Source: Sulfitobacter sp. BSw21498
Lineage (GTDB): Bacteria; Pseudomonadota; Alphaproteobacteria; Rhodobacterales; Rhodobacteraceae
Reading direction: 5' to 3'
Length of the DNA stretch: 64,000 bases
NCBI RefSeq assembly: GCF_006064855.1
Contig: NZ_CP040753.1
Location: 3,033,373 to 3,097,372, forward strand
Part shown: piece by piece, positions 1-9,127 of the stretch
How the letters are laid out: every line of letters starts with the position of its first letter
Numbering within the stretch: the stretch's first letter is position 1
Program-made: the position numbers and the translations under genes
Notes under the pieces: model-generated
Seen by the model: the letters and a program-made list of their open reading frames with translations, nothing else
Told to the model about the DNA's origin: nothing
Databases searched by the model: none

Positions 1-968
1 TCGCAGCGGAGCGCGAAAAGCTAACCGTCGATATAACTGCTGCCGAGGTGCGCAAAGTTGCCGCCGCGCGGCAGCTTTCTAACGGTGATGCGGCTTTGCG
101 TGAAGCAACCGTGGCGGAACGCGACGCCGAACGGCAGGCGTCGGAAGCACGAGAAGCCAGAGCAAGATCTGAAGCGCGGGCAGATTCAGCGAAGGAGACA
201 GCTACACTTGCAGCTGAGCGCATCGATGATGAACGCGATATGACGCCAGAAACGCTTTTGGCATCCCTTGATCTGGGCTCGGATGATGCGTCTGAGATTG
301 GGGCGCTCGAAAGTCAGTTGAGCCTTTTAAAGGGCCAGCGGGAGGCATTGGGTGCCGTGAACCTGCGTGCTGAAGAAGACGTTAAGAATGTGAAAGCTGA
401 GCACGATACCTTGATCGACGAAAAGGCCGATCTTATGGAGGCGATCCGGACGCTGCGTAGCGGCATCGCGAGCTTGAACAAGGAGGGGAGAGAAAGGTTG
501 CTCACTGCCTTTGAACAGGTAAACAGCAACTTTTCTATGCTTTTTAAACACCTCTTCAACGGTGGAGAAGCCAATCTGGTGATGGTCGAATCTGACGACC
601 CCTTAGACGCCGGACTAGAGATCATGTGCCAGCCTCCGGGAAAGAAACTGAGTACGCTCAGCCTATTGTCGGGAGGGGAGCAAACCCTAACCGCATTGGC
701 GCTGATATTTGCGGTCTTTCTCGCGAATCCTGCCCCAATCTGCGTTTTGGATGAAGTTGACGCCCCCTTAGATGATGCGAATGTTTCGCGGTTTTGCGAC
801 CTCTTGGATGAAATGTGCAGACAGACCGACACGCGGTTCCTGATCATCACGCATCATGCCGTGACGATGGCGCGGATGGATCGCCTATTTGGCGTTACTA
901 TGGCGGAACAGGGTGTCAGCCAACTGGTCTCTGTTGACCTAAAGAAAGCAGAGACCCTGGTCGCCTAG
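1..968 (+). CDS. smc: Chromosome segregation protein SMC, C-terminal part (5' end outside window)
   Basis: The frame is open from base 3 without a start, so this is the C-terminal ~320 residues of a larger protein. The first ~200 visible residues are charged and Glu/Ala/Arg rich, as in the descending coiled coil of SMC. Near the end are the ABC signature LSGGEQ (about bases 668-685) and a Walker B segment ending [11 protein letters not shown], followed by an ITHH switch-like motif, the arrangement of the SMC C-terminal ATPase lobe. SMC dimers act with ScpAB to compact and segregate the chromosome. The gene ends 20 bases before the convergent GST gene. Confidence 0.95.
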   Translation, partial: AAEREKLTVDITAAEVRKVAAARQLSNGDAALREATVAERDAERQASEAREARARSEARADSAKETATLAAERIDDERDMTPETLLASLDLGSDDASEIGALESQLSLLKGQREALGAVNLRAEEDVKNVKAEHDTLIDEKADLMEAIRTLRSGIASLNKEGRERLLTAFEQVNSNFSMLFKHLFNGGEANLVMVESDDPLDAGLEIMCQPPGKKLSTLSLLSGGEQTLTALALIFAVFLANPAPICVLDEVDAPLDDANVSRFCDLLDEMCRQTDTRFLIITHHAVTMARMDRLFGVTMAEQGVSQLVSVDLKKAETLVA

Positions 969-987
969 CGCCGTACGGATCCGTTGT

Positions 988-1962
988 TCAATCACGGCCG
1001 TGAGGCATATTAAAATCGACTGTCGGGTTAATTGGTATGATCTGATGGGGGTTCACCGTTTTCTGGCTGTAGTAGTAGTGCCGGACGATGTGATCAAAGT
1101 GAACGGTTTCCGCTACACCAGCGTGTTGATACAGCTGACGGGTATAGGCCCAAAGGTTCGGGTAGTCAGTCAAGCGCTTGTGATTGCACTTAAAATGCGT
1201 GTGGTAGACGAGGTCAAAACGTACAAGTGTTGTAAATAGACGCCAGTCTGCCTCGGTTAGGGTATTGCCGATCAGGAAGCGATTATGACTGAGAATACCC
1301 TCTAGCCAGTCCAGACTGTCAAATAGACGGTGAACTGCATTGTCGTAGGCTTCTTGGGTCGTTGCGAATCCTGCCTTGTAGACACCGTTATTCACCGTGT
1401 CGTAGACGCGTTGGTTCACTTGGCCGATCTGCGCGTGCAGATATGCCGGCGAATAATCTTCCGTATCGCCGGCTATGTGGTCAAAGGCATTGTTAAGCAT
1501 AAGGATGATTTCAGCCGATTCGTTCGAGACGATAGTGTTTCGTTCCTTGTCCCAAAGCACAGGCACCGTCACACGGCCCGAGAAATGTGGATCAGCTTTG
1601 ATATAAATGCCACGCAAGTAGCTTTCACCCGTGAGGGTGTCGCCGGTAACACCTTCGAAGTCTGTTGCAAAAGTCCATCCGTCTTGCAGCATATCTGGAT
1701 GTACCACTGAAACGCCTATGTGGGGTGTAAGCCCTTTGAGCGCGCGGAAAATCAATGTGCGGTGTGCCCACGGGCAGGCATAGCTAACGTACAGGTGGTA
1801 GCGTCCCGACTGGGCGGGAAAGTCTGACTTTCCGGAAGGACCAGCGCTGCCATCAGCCGTCACCCAGTTGCGAAATCTGGATGCCGAACGCTCGAACTGT
1901 CCTCCGGTGGCGTCAGTATCATACCATTTGTCGTGCCATTCTCCGTCGATCAGCAGTCCCAT
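988..1962 (-). CDS. Glutathionyl-hydroquinone reductase-like glutathione S-transferase (Xi class)
   Basis: A 324-residue cytosolic protein. The motif YACPWAHR places the likely catalytic Cys at residue 63, the CPWA signature of Xi-class GSTs (E. coli YqjG family), which reduce glutathionylated hydroquinones using glutathione. The length (~320) fits that class rather than ordinary ~210-residue GSTs, and the C-terminal half is helical as expected. I chose ATG at 1962 over a TTG six bases upstream because AAAGGA lies seven bases before it. It is convergent with smc and divergent from the next gene. The physiological substrate cannot be told from sequence. Confidence 0.85.
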   Translation of the reverse strand: MGLLIDGEWHDKWYDTDATGGQFERSASRFRNWVTADGSAGPSGKSDFPAQSGRYHLYVSYACPWAHRTLIFRALKGLTPHIGVSVVHPDMLQDGWTFATDFEGVTGDTLTGESYLRGIYIKADPHFSGRVTVPVLWDKERNTIVSNESAEIILMLNNAFDHIAGDTEDYSPAYLHAQIGQVNQRVYDTVNNGVYKAGFATTQEAYDNAVHRLFDSLDWLEGILSHNRFLIGNTLTEADWRLFTTLVRFDLVYHTHFKCNHKRLTDYPNLWAYTRQLYQHAGVAETVHFDHIVRHYYYSQKTVNPHQIIPINPTVDFNMPHGRD

Positions 1963-2000
1963 ACACAATTCCTTTACATATTTATGTTCAAGGTAAGTCT

Positions 2001-2495
2001 ATGCCAGCGGATGGCTATAGCGGTTCGAGCACAGGGGGGCTGCAGCAGCGCACCGAGGCTACGTTTAAGGAATCTCTTGATTTTAAATCGCTATACGTCA
2101 CGCTCGGTATTAGTCAGCACAGAGGGGAATATGCTGTGGAAGCGATGTTGCCAAAAAATATCCAGGCAGGACTGGACGCCGCACGATTAGATAGCATGCG
2201 AAAGTCATCTCATTTGCATGTTGAGGCAGATGGGGCGCAGCACAAGGTTCTGCGGTATTGGGACACAGGGTTCTCGCTGGAGACAGCAACCGCACCGCAG
2301 CTACGTGGGCGCGTGGACCTGTATGATGGGGCTGCACATCTGTGTCAGTGCCTCATCGTTGCTGTCGCGCAAGAGGGCGACGAGATGATCTTTGATTTCA
2401 AGCGAGCAACGCGCGTTGCAAAGACAGCTGCGCTGGATTTCGAACGGGCGGGGGATGCACCGGCGGGGTTGATTGCCGCCGACGCACCTCACTGA
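2001..2495 (+). CDS. Conserved-looking hypothetical protein, 164 aa
   Basis: I do not recognise a named family. The start at 2001 is preceded by AAGG ten bases upstream; the frame is open further 5' but that part overlaps the GST gene antisense. There is no signal peptide or membrane segment. The middle (about residues 75-135) has alternating hydrophobic positions with GFSL and LRGRVDLYDG, suggesting a small beta-barrel; a PilZ-like fold is only a guess. It ends two bases before the 3' end of the convergent aminotransferase gene and is divergent from the GST gene. Confidence 0.6.
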   Translation: MPADGYSGSSTGGLQQRTEATFKESLDFKSLYVTLGISQHRGEYAVEAMLPKNIQAGLDAARLDSMRKSSHLHVEADGAQHKVLRYWDTGFSLETATAPQLRGRVDLYDGAAHLCQCLIVAVAQEGDEMIFDFKRATRVAKTAALDFERAGDAPAGLIAADAPH

Positions 2496-2497
2496 TC

Positions 2498-3667
2498 CTA
2501 CTGCAGGTCTTTGAACGCGTCGCGTAAACGATCGCAGGCTTCCTCTACGCGGGTGCGCGGTGTGGCGATGTTGAACCGAAGGAAGTTTTCGCCGCCCTTG
2601 CCAAAAGTGGGCCCATGGTTCGCTGCGATCTCTGCCGAATTTTCTACCCGCTGGGTGAATTCAGACCTATCCATACCGGTCCCGCTGAAATCGACCCAGG
2701 CAAGGTAGGTTGAGTGCAGCGACATTGATTGCAGTCCTGGAATGCTCTGAATAGCGGCGTCAAAAATCTGCCGATTGCCGTCAAGATAACTGACCAAATT
2801 ATCGACCCACGCCGCGCCTTCTGGAGAATAGGCTGCGGTGGCCATAACAAGGCCAAAGGAATTCGGCGACAGCCCCATCGCAGCGACACGTTGGGCAAAG
2901 ATTTCGCGCAACTTCAGGTCGGGGATAATGACGTTGCCAGAATGGCAACCTGCAATGTTGAAGGTTTTCGTCGTCGCGGTCATCATGACCAGCCGATCTG
3001 CCACTCCGTCGATCAGCGCCATTGCGGTGTGCGTATGTCCGGGCATCACAAGATCATGGTGGATTTCATCTGAGACGAGGATGAGGTCATGGCGTTTGGC
3101 AAATGCAGCGACGTCCTCCAGCTCAGATTTTGACCATACACGGCCCCCCGGATTATGGGGGGAACAAAAAACCAGCATCGTTTCATTGCCGGTCATTTGC
3201 GCGTCATAGGCATCGAAGTCCAATGTGTATTGGCCGCCTTCCAACGCCATTTCGCATTCTACAACCTGCCGACCCGCGGCCGAGATCACCCGCGCAAATG
3301 CATGGTAGATGGGCGTGAAAAGAACCACGCCGTCCCCTGGTTTGGTGAAGGCATCAACGCACATTGCCGTCCCGTTTACCAATCCGTGGGTGGTGAAAAT
3401 CCACTCTGTTGCGATTTTCCAGCCATGGCGGTTCTCCATCCACCACTGGATGGCGCCCAGATATTTGCTGTCGTCGCCGAAGTAGCCATAGACGCCATGA
3501 TCCAGCATATCTTGCAGCGCGGTTTGAACCACCTGCGGCGGACGGAAATCCATATCGGCAACCCACATCGCGATTCCGGTATCTGCGGGGACGCCATAGA
3601 TCGGCTCCATCTTGTCCCATTTCGCGCAATGGGTGCCACGCCGGTCGATGATTTCGTCAAAGCTCAT
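2498..3667 (-). CDS. patB: PatB/MalY-family PLP-dependent aminotransferase / cystathionine beta-lyase
   Basis: A 389-residue fold-type I PLP enzyme of the MalY/PatB group. Visible landmarks are WVADMDF near the N terminus, SPHNPGGRVW (about 169-178), D200 in VSDEIHHDL that contacts the pyridine nitrogen, and the Schiff-base lysine K234 in TATTKTFNIAG. These enzymes usually cleave C-S bonds (cystathionine to homocysteine, pyruvate and ammonia); in E. coli MalY also modulates the maltose regulon. Whether this one is a lyase or an aminotransferase in vivo is not visible. The GGAGAACC Shine-Dalgarno lies just ahead of ATG at 3667. Confidence 0.88.
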   Translation of the reverse strand: MSFDEIIDRRGTHCAKWDKMEPIYGVPADTGIAMWVADMDFRPPQVVQTALQDMLDHGVYGYFGDDSKYLGAIQWWMENRHGWKIATEWIFTTHGLVNGTAMCVDAFTKPGDGVVLFTPIYHAFARVISAAGRQVVECEMALEGGQYTLDFDAYDAQMTGNETMLVFCSPHNPGGRVWSKSELEDVAAFAKRHDLILVSDEIHHDLVMPGHTHTAMALIDGVADRLVMMTATTKTFNIAGCHSGNVIIPDLKLREIFAQRVAAMGLSPNSFGLVMATAAYSPEGAAWVDNLVSYLDGNRQIFDAAIQSIPGLQSMSLHSTYLAWVDFSGTGMDRSEFTQRVENSAEIAANHGPTFGKGGENFLRFNIATPRTRVEEACDRLRDAFKDLQ

Positions 3668-3766
3668 GGGGTTCTCCTGTCAGATTTGGCCGTTACGCTA
3701 AACCTAATCGACCGGACCGCAAGGCCCGAGGTTGCAGCGGCGTATATGTTGGCCTAAATCATCTAA

Positions 3767-4285
3767 ATGATACGCAATATTTTATTACACCCTGATCCTC
3801 GGCTTAAAAAGCCATGCGCCCCCGTGACCAATATGACGGAGGATCTGCGCAGCTTGGCCGATGATATGCTTGCAACGATGTATGATGCGCCAGGGATTGG
3901 TCTTGCGGCACCCCAAATCGGGGTGATGAACCGTCTGATCGTCATGGATTGTGTCAAGGAAGAGGGCGAAACGCCGCGTCCGTTGGTAATGTTCAACCCT
4001 GAAATCATTGCCTCATCGGACGAGCTTAACACCTACGAAGAAGGGTGTTTGTCGATACCTGAGCACTTTGCTGATGTGACGCGCCCGGCTGATGTAGATG
4101 TGCGGTGGGTCGATGCCGACGGGAATGAGCGAACAGAGACCTTCACCAAGCTTTGGGCGACCTGCGTGCAGCACGAAATCGATCATTTGGACGGCAAGCT
4201 TTTTATCGATTACCTCAAGCCGATGCGACGACAGATGATTACCCGCAAAATGACCAAGTTGAAACGAGAGTTGGCGCGCGAATGA
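3767..4285 (+). CDS. def: Peptide deformylase 1
   Basis: A 172-residue metalloprotease that removes the formyl group from nascent N-terminal formylmethionine. All three family motifs are intact: GIGLAAPQIG (44-53), EEGCLSIP with metal ligand C94, and QHEIDHLDG with H136, catalytic E137 and H140. This is the most canonical of three tandem paralogues, so it is probably the housekeeping enzyme. It overlaps the next def by four bases (ATGA), suggesting translational coupling in a def-def-def-fmt unit. Confidence 0.95.
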   Translation: MIRNILLHPDPRLKKPCAPVTNMTEDLRSLADDMLATMYDAPGIGLAAPQIGVMNRLIVMDCVKEEGETPRPLVMFNPEIIASSDELNTYEEGCLSIPEHFADVTRPADVDVRWVDADGNERTETFTKLWATCVQHEIDHLDGKLFIDYLKPMRRQMITRKMTKLKRELARE

Positions 4286-4749
4286 GCGTGCTGGAAATCG
4301 TCACATGGCCCGATGTACGTCTGACAACGGTTTGCGATCCAGTTGAAACGCGTTCGCCTGAAATAGATCGGTTGATCGCCGATATGCTCGAGACGATGTA
4401 TGCCGCCCCCGGTCGCGGTTTGGCCGCGCCCCAAATTGGCCGGACCGAGCGTATTTTCGTGTTCGATGCGGGCTGGAAAACGGGCACGCCTACGCCCGTG
4501 GCATGTATCAACCCGCAGATTCTAAGGTTGTCTGACACCCGCGCTATCGGCGAGGAGGGGTGCTTGTCCATCCCTGGCGTGCCGATGAATATCCCCCGCG
4601 CGACAGAGGTAACCTTGCGGTGGACAGATGCGAATGGCACCCACGAACGAGATTTTGCCGGGGCTGAGGCCGTGATTGTGCAGCATGAATATGACCATCT
4701 TGATGGGGTCGTCATCTATGATCGGGTAGAGCAGGAGAAAAACCAATGA
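4282..4749 (+). CDS. Peptide deformylase 2
   Basis: A 155-residue second deformylase. It keeps GRGLAAPQIG, EEGCLSIPG with C94, and QHEYDHLDG with H135, E136 and H139, so it should bind metal and be active. It lacks the extended C-terminal helix seen in the first copy. The start is the ATG that overlaps the upstream stop (ATGA at 4282); upstream in-frame extension would overlap def extensively. Its own 3' end overlaps the third paralogue by four bases. Paralogues of this kind may act on different nascent chains; that is inference. Confidence 0.9.
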   Translation: MSVLEIVTWPDVRLTTVCDPVETRSPEIDRLIADMLETMYAAPGRGLAAPQIGRTERIFVFDAGWKTGTPTPVACINPQILRLSDTRAIGEEGCLSIPGVPMNIPRATEVTLRWTDANGTHERDFAGAEAVIVQHEYDHLDGVVIYDRVEQEKNQ

Positions 4750-5243
4750 CCGTTCGTCGCATCATCCCGTGGCCCCATGCCTGTCTGCGGGCCCCCGCCG
4801 CGCAAGTGACCGAAATAAATGATGAAATTCGGACATTGTGGGACGATATGATCGACACGATGGATGCGATGCCCGGCGTCGGCTTGGCCGCGCCTCAGAT
4901 CGGGGTGGCGTTACAGGTGGCTGTTGTGGATGCCTCGAAGGGGCGGGACAGGCGGATCAGATTGGCGAACCCAATTGTGATCGATGCCTCCGAGATCATG
5001 AATGAATACGATGAAGCGAGCCCGAATCTACCCGGGATCTCTGCGAAAGTTCGCCGTCCGCGCGGGGTTAAGGTGCAGTATCTGAACGAACAAGGCGATA
5101 CAGTGACCCGTGACTTTGTCGGCTTGGAAGCGACCAGCGTGCAGCATCAAATTGATCACCTCGCCGGTAAGATGTTTTTCGACAATCTGAGTAAAACGCG
5201 CCGAGATATCCTGCTTCGCAAAGCTCGAAAATTCAAGATTTAG
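4746..5243 (+). CDS. Peptide deformylase-like protein with altered active site
   Basis: A 165-residue deformylase homologue. GVGLAAPQIG (44-53) is intact, but the second motif reads YDEASPNLPG, putting Ser92 where the metal-binding Cys is expected, and the third reads QHQIDHLAG, with Gln135 replacing the catalytic Glu. Both metal-binding histidines (H134, H138) remain. By family knowledge the Glu is essential for hydrolysis, so this is likely catalytically inactive or has a changed activity. It overlaps the second deformylase by four bases and sits 30 bases before fmt, so it is expressed with the formylation cycle genes. The frame is intact, arguing against a decaying pseudogene. Confidence 0.88.
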   Translation: MTVRRIIPWPHACLRAPAAQVTEINDEIRTLWDDMIDTMDAMPGVGLAAPQIGVALQVAVVDASKGRDRRIRLANPIVIDASEIMNEYDEASPNLPGISAKVRRPRGVKVQYLNEQGDTVTRDFVGLEATSVQHQIDHLAGKMFFDNLSKTRRDILLRKARKFKI

Positions 5244-5273
5244 TCACCTTTACGTTTTAAGAGGATGTGTACG

Positions 5274-6188
5274 ATGCGTGTGATCTTTATGGGAACGCCC
5301 GAGTTTTCAGTGCCAGTGTTGGACGCATTGGTGCTGGCCGGCCACGAAATCGCCGCCGTCTATTGTCAACCGCCCCGACCAGCAGGGCGTGGTAAAAAAG
5401 ATCGTCCGAGCGCGGTGCAGCAGCGGGCCGCGGCGCTTGGCCTGCCTGTTCGTTACCCTGTGTCGTTGAAAACGGACGAGGCGCAGGCCGAGTTCGCCGC
5501 GCTTGACGCTGATATCGCGGTTGTTGTCGCCTATGGCCTCATTCTGCCGCAAGCGGTTCTGGATGCGCCCAAATCCGGGTGTCTGAACATCCACGCGAGC
5601 CTGTTGCCGCGCTGGCGCGGTGCTGCGCCGATCCATCGTGCGATCATGGCCGGTGATGAAGAAACCGGCGTTTGCATCATGCAAATGGAGGCTGGGCTGG
5701 ATACAGGTCCGGTGCTGCTGCGCGCTGCCACACCGATCCGCAGTACTGAGACGACGATCGAACTTCACGACCGGTTAAGTAATCTGGGCGCAGAGTTGAT
5801 TGTTGAGGCGCTGCGTCAGCTACCGGAGCTTGAGCCAGAGCAGCAGCCCGACGTGGGCGTGACCTACGCCAGCAAGATTGATAAGTCCGAGGCGCGCATC
5901 GATTGGTCTCGCCCCGCAACCGACGTCGATCGTCAGATCCGGGGCCTGTCGCCGTTTCCGGGGGCTTGGTTTGATCTGAACGATACGCGTGTAAAGGTGC
6001 TGGCCTCTGCCCTTGCGGAGGGGGGCGGTACTGCGGGGGAGGTCTTGGATGCGAGCCTGACTGTAGCCTGCGGGACCGGCGCGGTGCGGTTGATCCGCTT
6101 GCAACGTGCGGGGAAAGCGGCGCAAGATGCCGAGACATTCCAGCGTGGCGTGCAGATCGCGGCGGGCACAGTTCTGAGCAAAGGGTAA
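5274..6188 (+). CDS. fmt: Methionyl-tRNA formyltransferase
   Basis: A 304-residue enzyme that transfers a formyl group from 10-formyl-tetrahydrofolate to Met-tRNA(fMet). It starts [11 protein letters not shown], contains [16 protein letters not shown] with the catalytic Asn/His pair of the formyltransferase fold, and LDTGP, then the C-terminal OB-like tRNA-binding domain (about residues 205-304). ATG at 5274 was chosen because AAGAGG lies nine bases upstream; an in-frame ATG at 5265 directly abuts that sequence. Adjacent def genes are the usual partner. Confidence 0.96.
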   Translation: MRVIFMGTPEFSVPVLDALVLAGHEIAAVYCQPPRPAGRGKKDRPSAVQQRAAALGLPVRYPVSLKTDEAQAEFAALDADIAVVVAYGLILPQAVLDAPKSGCLNIHASLLPRWRGAAPIHRAIMAGDEETGVCIMQMEAGLDTGPVLLRAATPIRSTETTIELHDRLSNLGAELIVEALRQLPELEPEQQPDVGVTYASKIDKSEARIDWSRPATDVDRQIRGLSPFPGAWFDLNDTRVKVLASALAEGGGTAGEVLDASLTVACGTGAVRLIRLQRAGKAAQDAETFQRGVQIAAGTVLSKG

Positions 6189-6192
6189 AAAT

Positions 6193-6432
6193 ATGCTTCC
6201 GACGCTTATCGGCACGGTCGTGATTGCGGGTCTTGTGGGCTTTTTTGCCGAGAAGTCCGGCTTTACCCGCAACGGCTATCTTGCGTCGATTATTATCTGC
6301 GTTGGCGGGGCATTCTTGTTCTATTTTGTCCGGCTGATGTTCGGCTTCGGGTTCAACTCCGCCGGTATGAACGCCATCGCGTCTTCTATCGGGGCCCTGA
6401 TTATCGTACCGTTTCATTGGCGTCGGAAATAG
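6193..6432 (+). CDS. GlsB/YeaQ/YmgE-like small membrane protein
   Basis: A 79-residue hydrophobic protein with three predicted membrane spans (about 4-16, 29-48, 58-74), Gly-rich helices and a basic HWRRK tail. Size and pattern fit the transglycosylase-associated/GlsB family of stress-response membrane proteins, whose molecular role is unclear. It follows fmt by four bases, so it is probably co-transcribed, and ends two bases before the convergent TRIC-type gene. Confidence 0.65.
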   Translation: MLPTLIGTVVIAGLVGFFAEKSGFTRNGYLASIIICVGGAFLFYFVRLMFGFGFNSAGMNAIASSIGALIIVPFHWRRK

Positions 6433-6434
6433 GG

Positions 6435-7058
6435 TTACACCCGCGGTGGCCGGCTTTTGTAGACGGGCAAATGCCACCCGAAATACAACGATCCGGCGCG
6501 CAGAACCCATGTTACGCAGGCCCCGGCAAACAGAGAAATCGGATCGTCCCCTAAAATGCTGCGGATGATTACAGCGGTGGCAGCACCGGCGAAAGCTGCG
6601 GTCACGTAAAGCTCCCCCTGGCGCAAAACCAACGGTACTTCGCCGACGACGACATCACGCATCAGCCCGCCCATGCAGCCTGTGATTATCCCCATCAAGA
6701 CGACGACGACGGGCGATTGATCCAGAGAGATTGCGACGCCGGTACCAGCGGCGACGGCCACGGCAAGAGCAATGGAATCAAGCCAAAGTAAGGCGCGATA
6801 TCTGCTTTCTAAAAGGTGCGCTGAAAGAAAAACCACCAGCGCGGCAGTCACACCTAAGGCGAGATGCGTAGGGTTTGCGATCCAGAAAATCGGGTTCCGA
6901 TCGAGCAGGAGATCCCGCAAAGTGCCGCCGCCCAAAGCCGTCAGGCAGGCAATAAAAGCGAAGCCCACCAGATCAAGCTGCGCGCGGCTGGCGACAAGAG
7001 CACCCGTGATCGCAAAGACCAGCACGGAGGCGTACTCGAGCAGGGTGAGCAGGCTCAT
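6435..7058 (-). CDS. TRIC-like (UPF0126/YicG-type) trimeric cation channel family protein
   Basis: A 207-residue integral membrane protein with about seven spans and an internal repeat. Each half carries a Gly-rich RD motif, GGGTLRDLL near residue 44 and [11 protein letters not shown] near residue 131, the hallmark of bacterial TRIC channels. The family forms homotrimeric monovalent cation channels; substrate in this organism is not known. Its start overlaps the stop of rnhA by four bases (7055-7058). Confidence 0.85.
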   Translation of the reverse strand: MSLLTLLEYASVLVFAITGALVASRAQLDLVGFAFIACLTALGGGTLRDLLLDRNPIFWIANPTHLALGVTAALVVFLSAHLLESRYRALLWLDSIALAVAVAAGTGVAISLDQSPVVVVLMGIITGCMGGLMRDVVVGEVPLVLRQGELYVTAAFAGAATAVIIRSILGDDPISLFAGACVTWVLRAGSLYFGWHLPVYKSRPPRV

Positions 7059-7510
7059 TTTGTCTTGAACGGGGCCATGCCAGCCCGGGCCAGTTCATCC
7101 GCACGTTCGTTTTCCGGATGCCCCGCGTGGCCCTTGACCCACTCCCATGTCACCTGATGCCGCGCATTCGCGGTGTCCAGGCGCTGCCAAAGTTCTGCGT
7201 TTTTTACAGGCTTTTTCGCGGCATTTTTCCAGCCGTTTTTCTTCCAACCAAAAATCCAGCCGGTGATGCCGTTTTTGACGTAGTTGCTGTCTGTGACGAT
7301 GGTGATCTCTGTTGGGCGGGCCAGTGCTTCGAGGGCACTGATGGCGGCCATGAGTTCCATCCGGTTGTTGGTCGTATCGGGTTCGCCGCCTTTCAGCTCG
7401 CGTTGTTTGACGACCTTGTCACCATCCATCGCTCGCATTAGGGCCCCCCAGCCGCCGGGGCCGGGATTGCCTGAACAGGCACCATCAGTATATGCAATTA
7501 ACTTTGTCAT
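7055..7510 (-). CDS. rnhA: Ribonuclease HI
   Basis: A 151-residue enzyme that cuts the RNA strand of RNA-DNA hybrids. The four acidic active-site residues are present: D9 in [15 protein letters not shown]52 in NNRMELMA, D74 in VTDSNYV and D138 in NERADELA; H128 in KGHAG matches the flexible-loop histidine. Full length for the family. It is translationally coupled to the downstream TRIC-type gene through a four-base overlap. Confidence 0.96.
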   Translation of the reverse strand: MTKLIAYTDGACSGNPGPGGWGALMRAMDGDKVVKQRELKGGEPDTTNNRMELMAAISALEALARPTEITIVTDSNYVKNGITGWIFGWKKNGWKNAAKKPVKNAELWQRLDTANARHQVTWEWVKGHAGHPENERADELARAGMAPFKTK

Positions 7511-7579
7511 AGGGCTGCCTTATCCAGTCTGGCGTGGGGGCGTCCAGTCTATTTTGTCTTGGATAGGCGACTTTTGCCG

Positions 7580-8032
7580 TTAAAGAAAGACGCTCACGGC
7601 GAGACAGGCCAGCACCACGGCAGTCAGCAGCGTGCGCAGTTTCAACCACCAACGTGGCGCAAGACGCCAGTGCCAGAACGCTGCATCCAATACCAGCAGG
7701 CCGGCAAAACCGAACATCAGGTTTAACCCGGCCCCGACAGGGCCGCCGCTGGTCATGAAAAAAGCCCACAGCGCCGGCAGCACAGCGAGGATATACCCAG
7801 CAGTGGCCTTGGCCCCGCTGATCTTTGTTGCGAACCCCCATAGCACGCCAGACATGAAGGAAAGGATAACAGTGCCATAGAATAATTGAATATAAGGTCC
7901 TACAAAGCGCCCGCCCAAGGTCGCAGCCCCCCAATTGGCCAAGGGATCAACCAGCCCGGTCAGTGCCCCCCAGATGAACGGGATCAGACCGGCAAGGCCA
8001 AGCCAGAGCGGTGCGCGGGGGATGCCGGTCAT
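7580..8032 (-). CDS. DUF3429-type small integral membrane protein
   Basis: A 150-residue protein with about five hydrophobic segments. The order of spans and the N-terminal LGLAGLIPF segment resemble the DUF3429 family found in many proteobacteria; no function is established. It starts four bases inside the end of ispH (8029-8032), so it is probably the second gene of an ispH transcript. Confidence 0.7.
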   Translation of the reverse strand: MTGIPRAPLWLGLAGLIPFIWGALTGLVDPLANWGAATLGGRFVGPYIQLFYGTVILSFMSGVLWGFATKISGAKATAGYILAVLPALWAFFMTSGGPVGAGLNLMFGFAGLLVLDAAFWHWRLAPRWWLKLRTLLTAVVLACLAVSVFL

Positions 8033-8982
8033 GCGGGCACGCGCAGAACGCGGGGGACCTTGAACTCGACGTTTTCGACGGCGGTTTCGACCAGTTCTGT
8101 GGTCACCTCGTAGCGGTTTTTGAAGGCGTCGATTACTTCGTTGATCAGTTGCTCGGGGGCAGAGGCACCCGCCGTGATGCCGATGCTTGTGATGCCTTCA
8201 AGGCTGCGCCAATCAATATCCGTCGCGCGCTGTACCAGCTGGGCATACGCGCACCCCGCACGCGATCCAACCTCGACGAGACGGCGTGAATTCGACGAAT
8301 TCGGCGCGCCAACCACCAGCATCGCATCGCACTTCGGAGCCATCGCCTTGACCGCTTCTTGGCGGTTGGTAGTGGCATAGCAGATGTCTTCTTTGTGCGG
8401 CCCGATGATTTGAGGGAAGCGGCGGTTCAGCGCCGCGACGATTTCCGCGGTGTCATCGACGCTGAGCGTGGTTTGGGTGACATATGCCAGTTTGGCCGGA
8501 TCGCGCACCTCGACGGCGTCGACATCAGCGGGGGTTTCAACCAGCAGAACCTCGCCCGGTGGCAGTTGCCCCATCGTCCCGATGGTTTCTGGGTGGCCCG
8601 CGTGACCGATCATGATCATCTGCAAGCCCGCATCGGCATGTCGCTGTGCTTCGATATGAACCTTGGAGACAAGCGGGCAGGTGGCGTCGACATACACCAT
8701 ATTGCGCGCTTCGGCTTTGGCGGGCACGGCCTTGGGCACCCCGTGAGCTGAGAAGATCACGGGTCGGTCATCGGGGCATTCCGAAAGCTCTTCGACAAAG
8801 ATTGCGCCGCGTTCACGCAATCCATCGACGACAAATTTATTGTGCACGATTTCGTGGCGCACGTAGACTGGTGCGCCCCACTTCTCGATGGCCATTTCGA
8901 CGATCTTGATCGCACGGTCCACGCCCGCACAGAACCCGCGCGGTGCGGCAAGGTATAAGGTCAAAGGCGGTTTGGTCATCAA
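8029..8982 (-). CDS. ispH: 4-hydroxy-3-methylbut-2-enyl diphosphate reductase
   Basis: A 317-residue iron-sulfur enzyme for the last step of the MEP isoprenoid pathway, reducing HMBPP to IPP and DMAPP. The three cluster-binding cysteines are C18 in PRGFCAGV, C102 in DATCPLVSK and C201 in ICYATTNRQ; the catalytic TTNRQ segment is intact. GGAGAG lies just before ATG at 8982. The IS30 element lies ~150 bases upstream of the start and may affect its promoter region. Confidence 0.96.
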   Translation of the reverse strand: MMTKPPLTLYLAAPRGFCAGVDRAIKIVEMAIEKWGAPVYVRHEIVHNKFVVDGLRERGAIFVEELSECPDDRPVIFSAHGVPKAVPAKAEARNMVYVDATCPLVSKVHIEAQRHADAGLQMIMIGHAGHPETIGTMGQLPPGEVLLVETPADVDAVEVRDPAKLAYVTQTTLSVDDTAEIVAALNRRFPQIIGPHKEDICYATTNRQEAVKAMAPKCDAMLVVGAPNSSNSRRLVEVGSRAGCAYAQLVQRATDIDWRSLEGITSIGITAGASAPEQLINEVIDAFKNRYEVTTELVETAVENVEFKVPRVLRVPA

Positions 8983-9127
8983 TCTCTCCTCGGGCTGGAG
9001 CCATAGGTAAGGCTTGCGCCGCGCATCGTCCAGACCGGCAGCAGATCAATGCGCTTTTGCCACGCGACGCATGCCCTGAACGGGGGACGCGAGATAAGCA
9101 GGTGGGGATCAAGAAATCGGCGAAATT

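Noticed and set aside
5677..6510. 277-codon open frame antisense to fmt
   Set aside because: Arg/Pro-rich shadow typical of GC-rich third positions.
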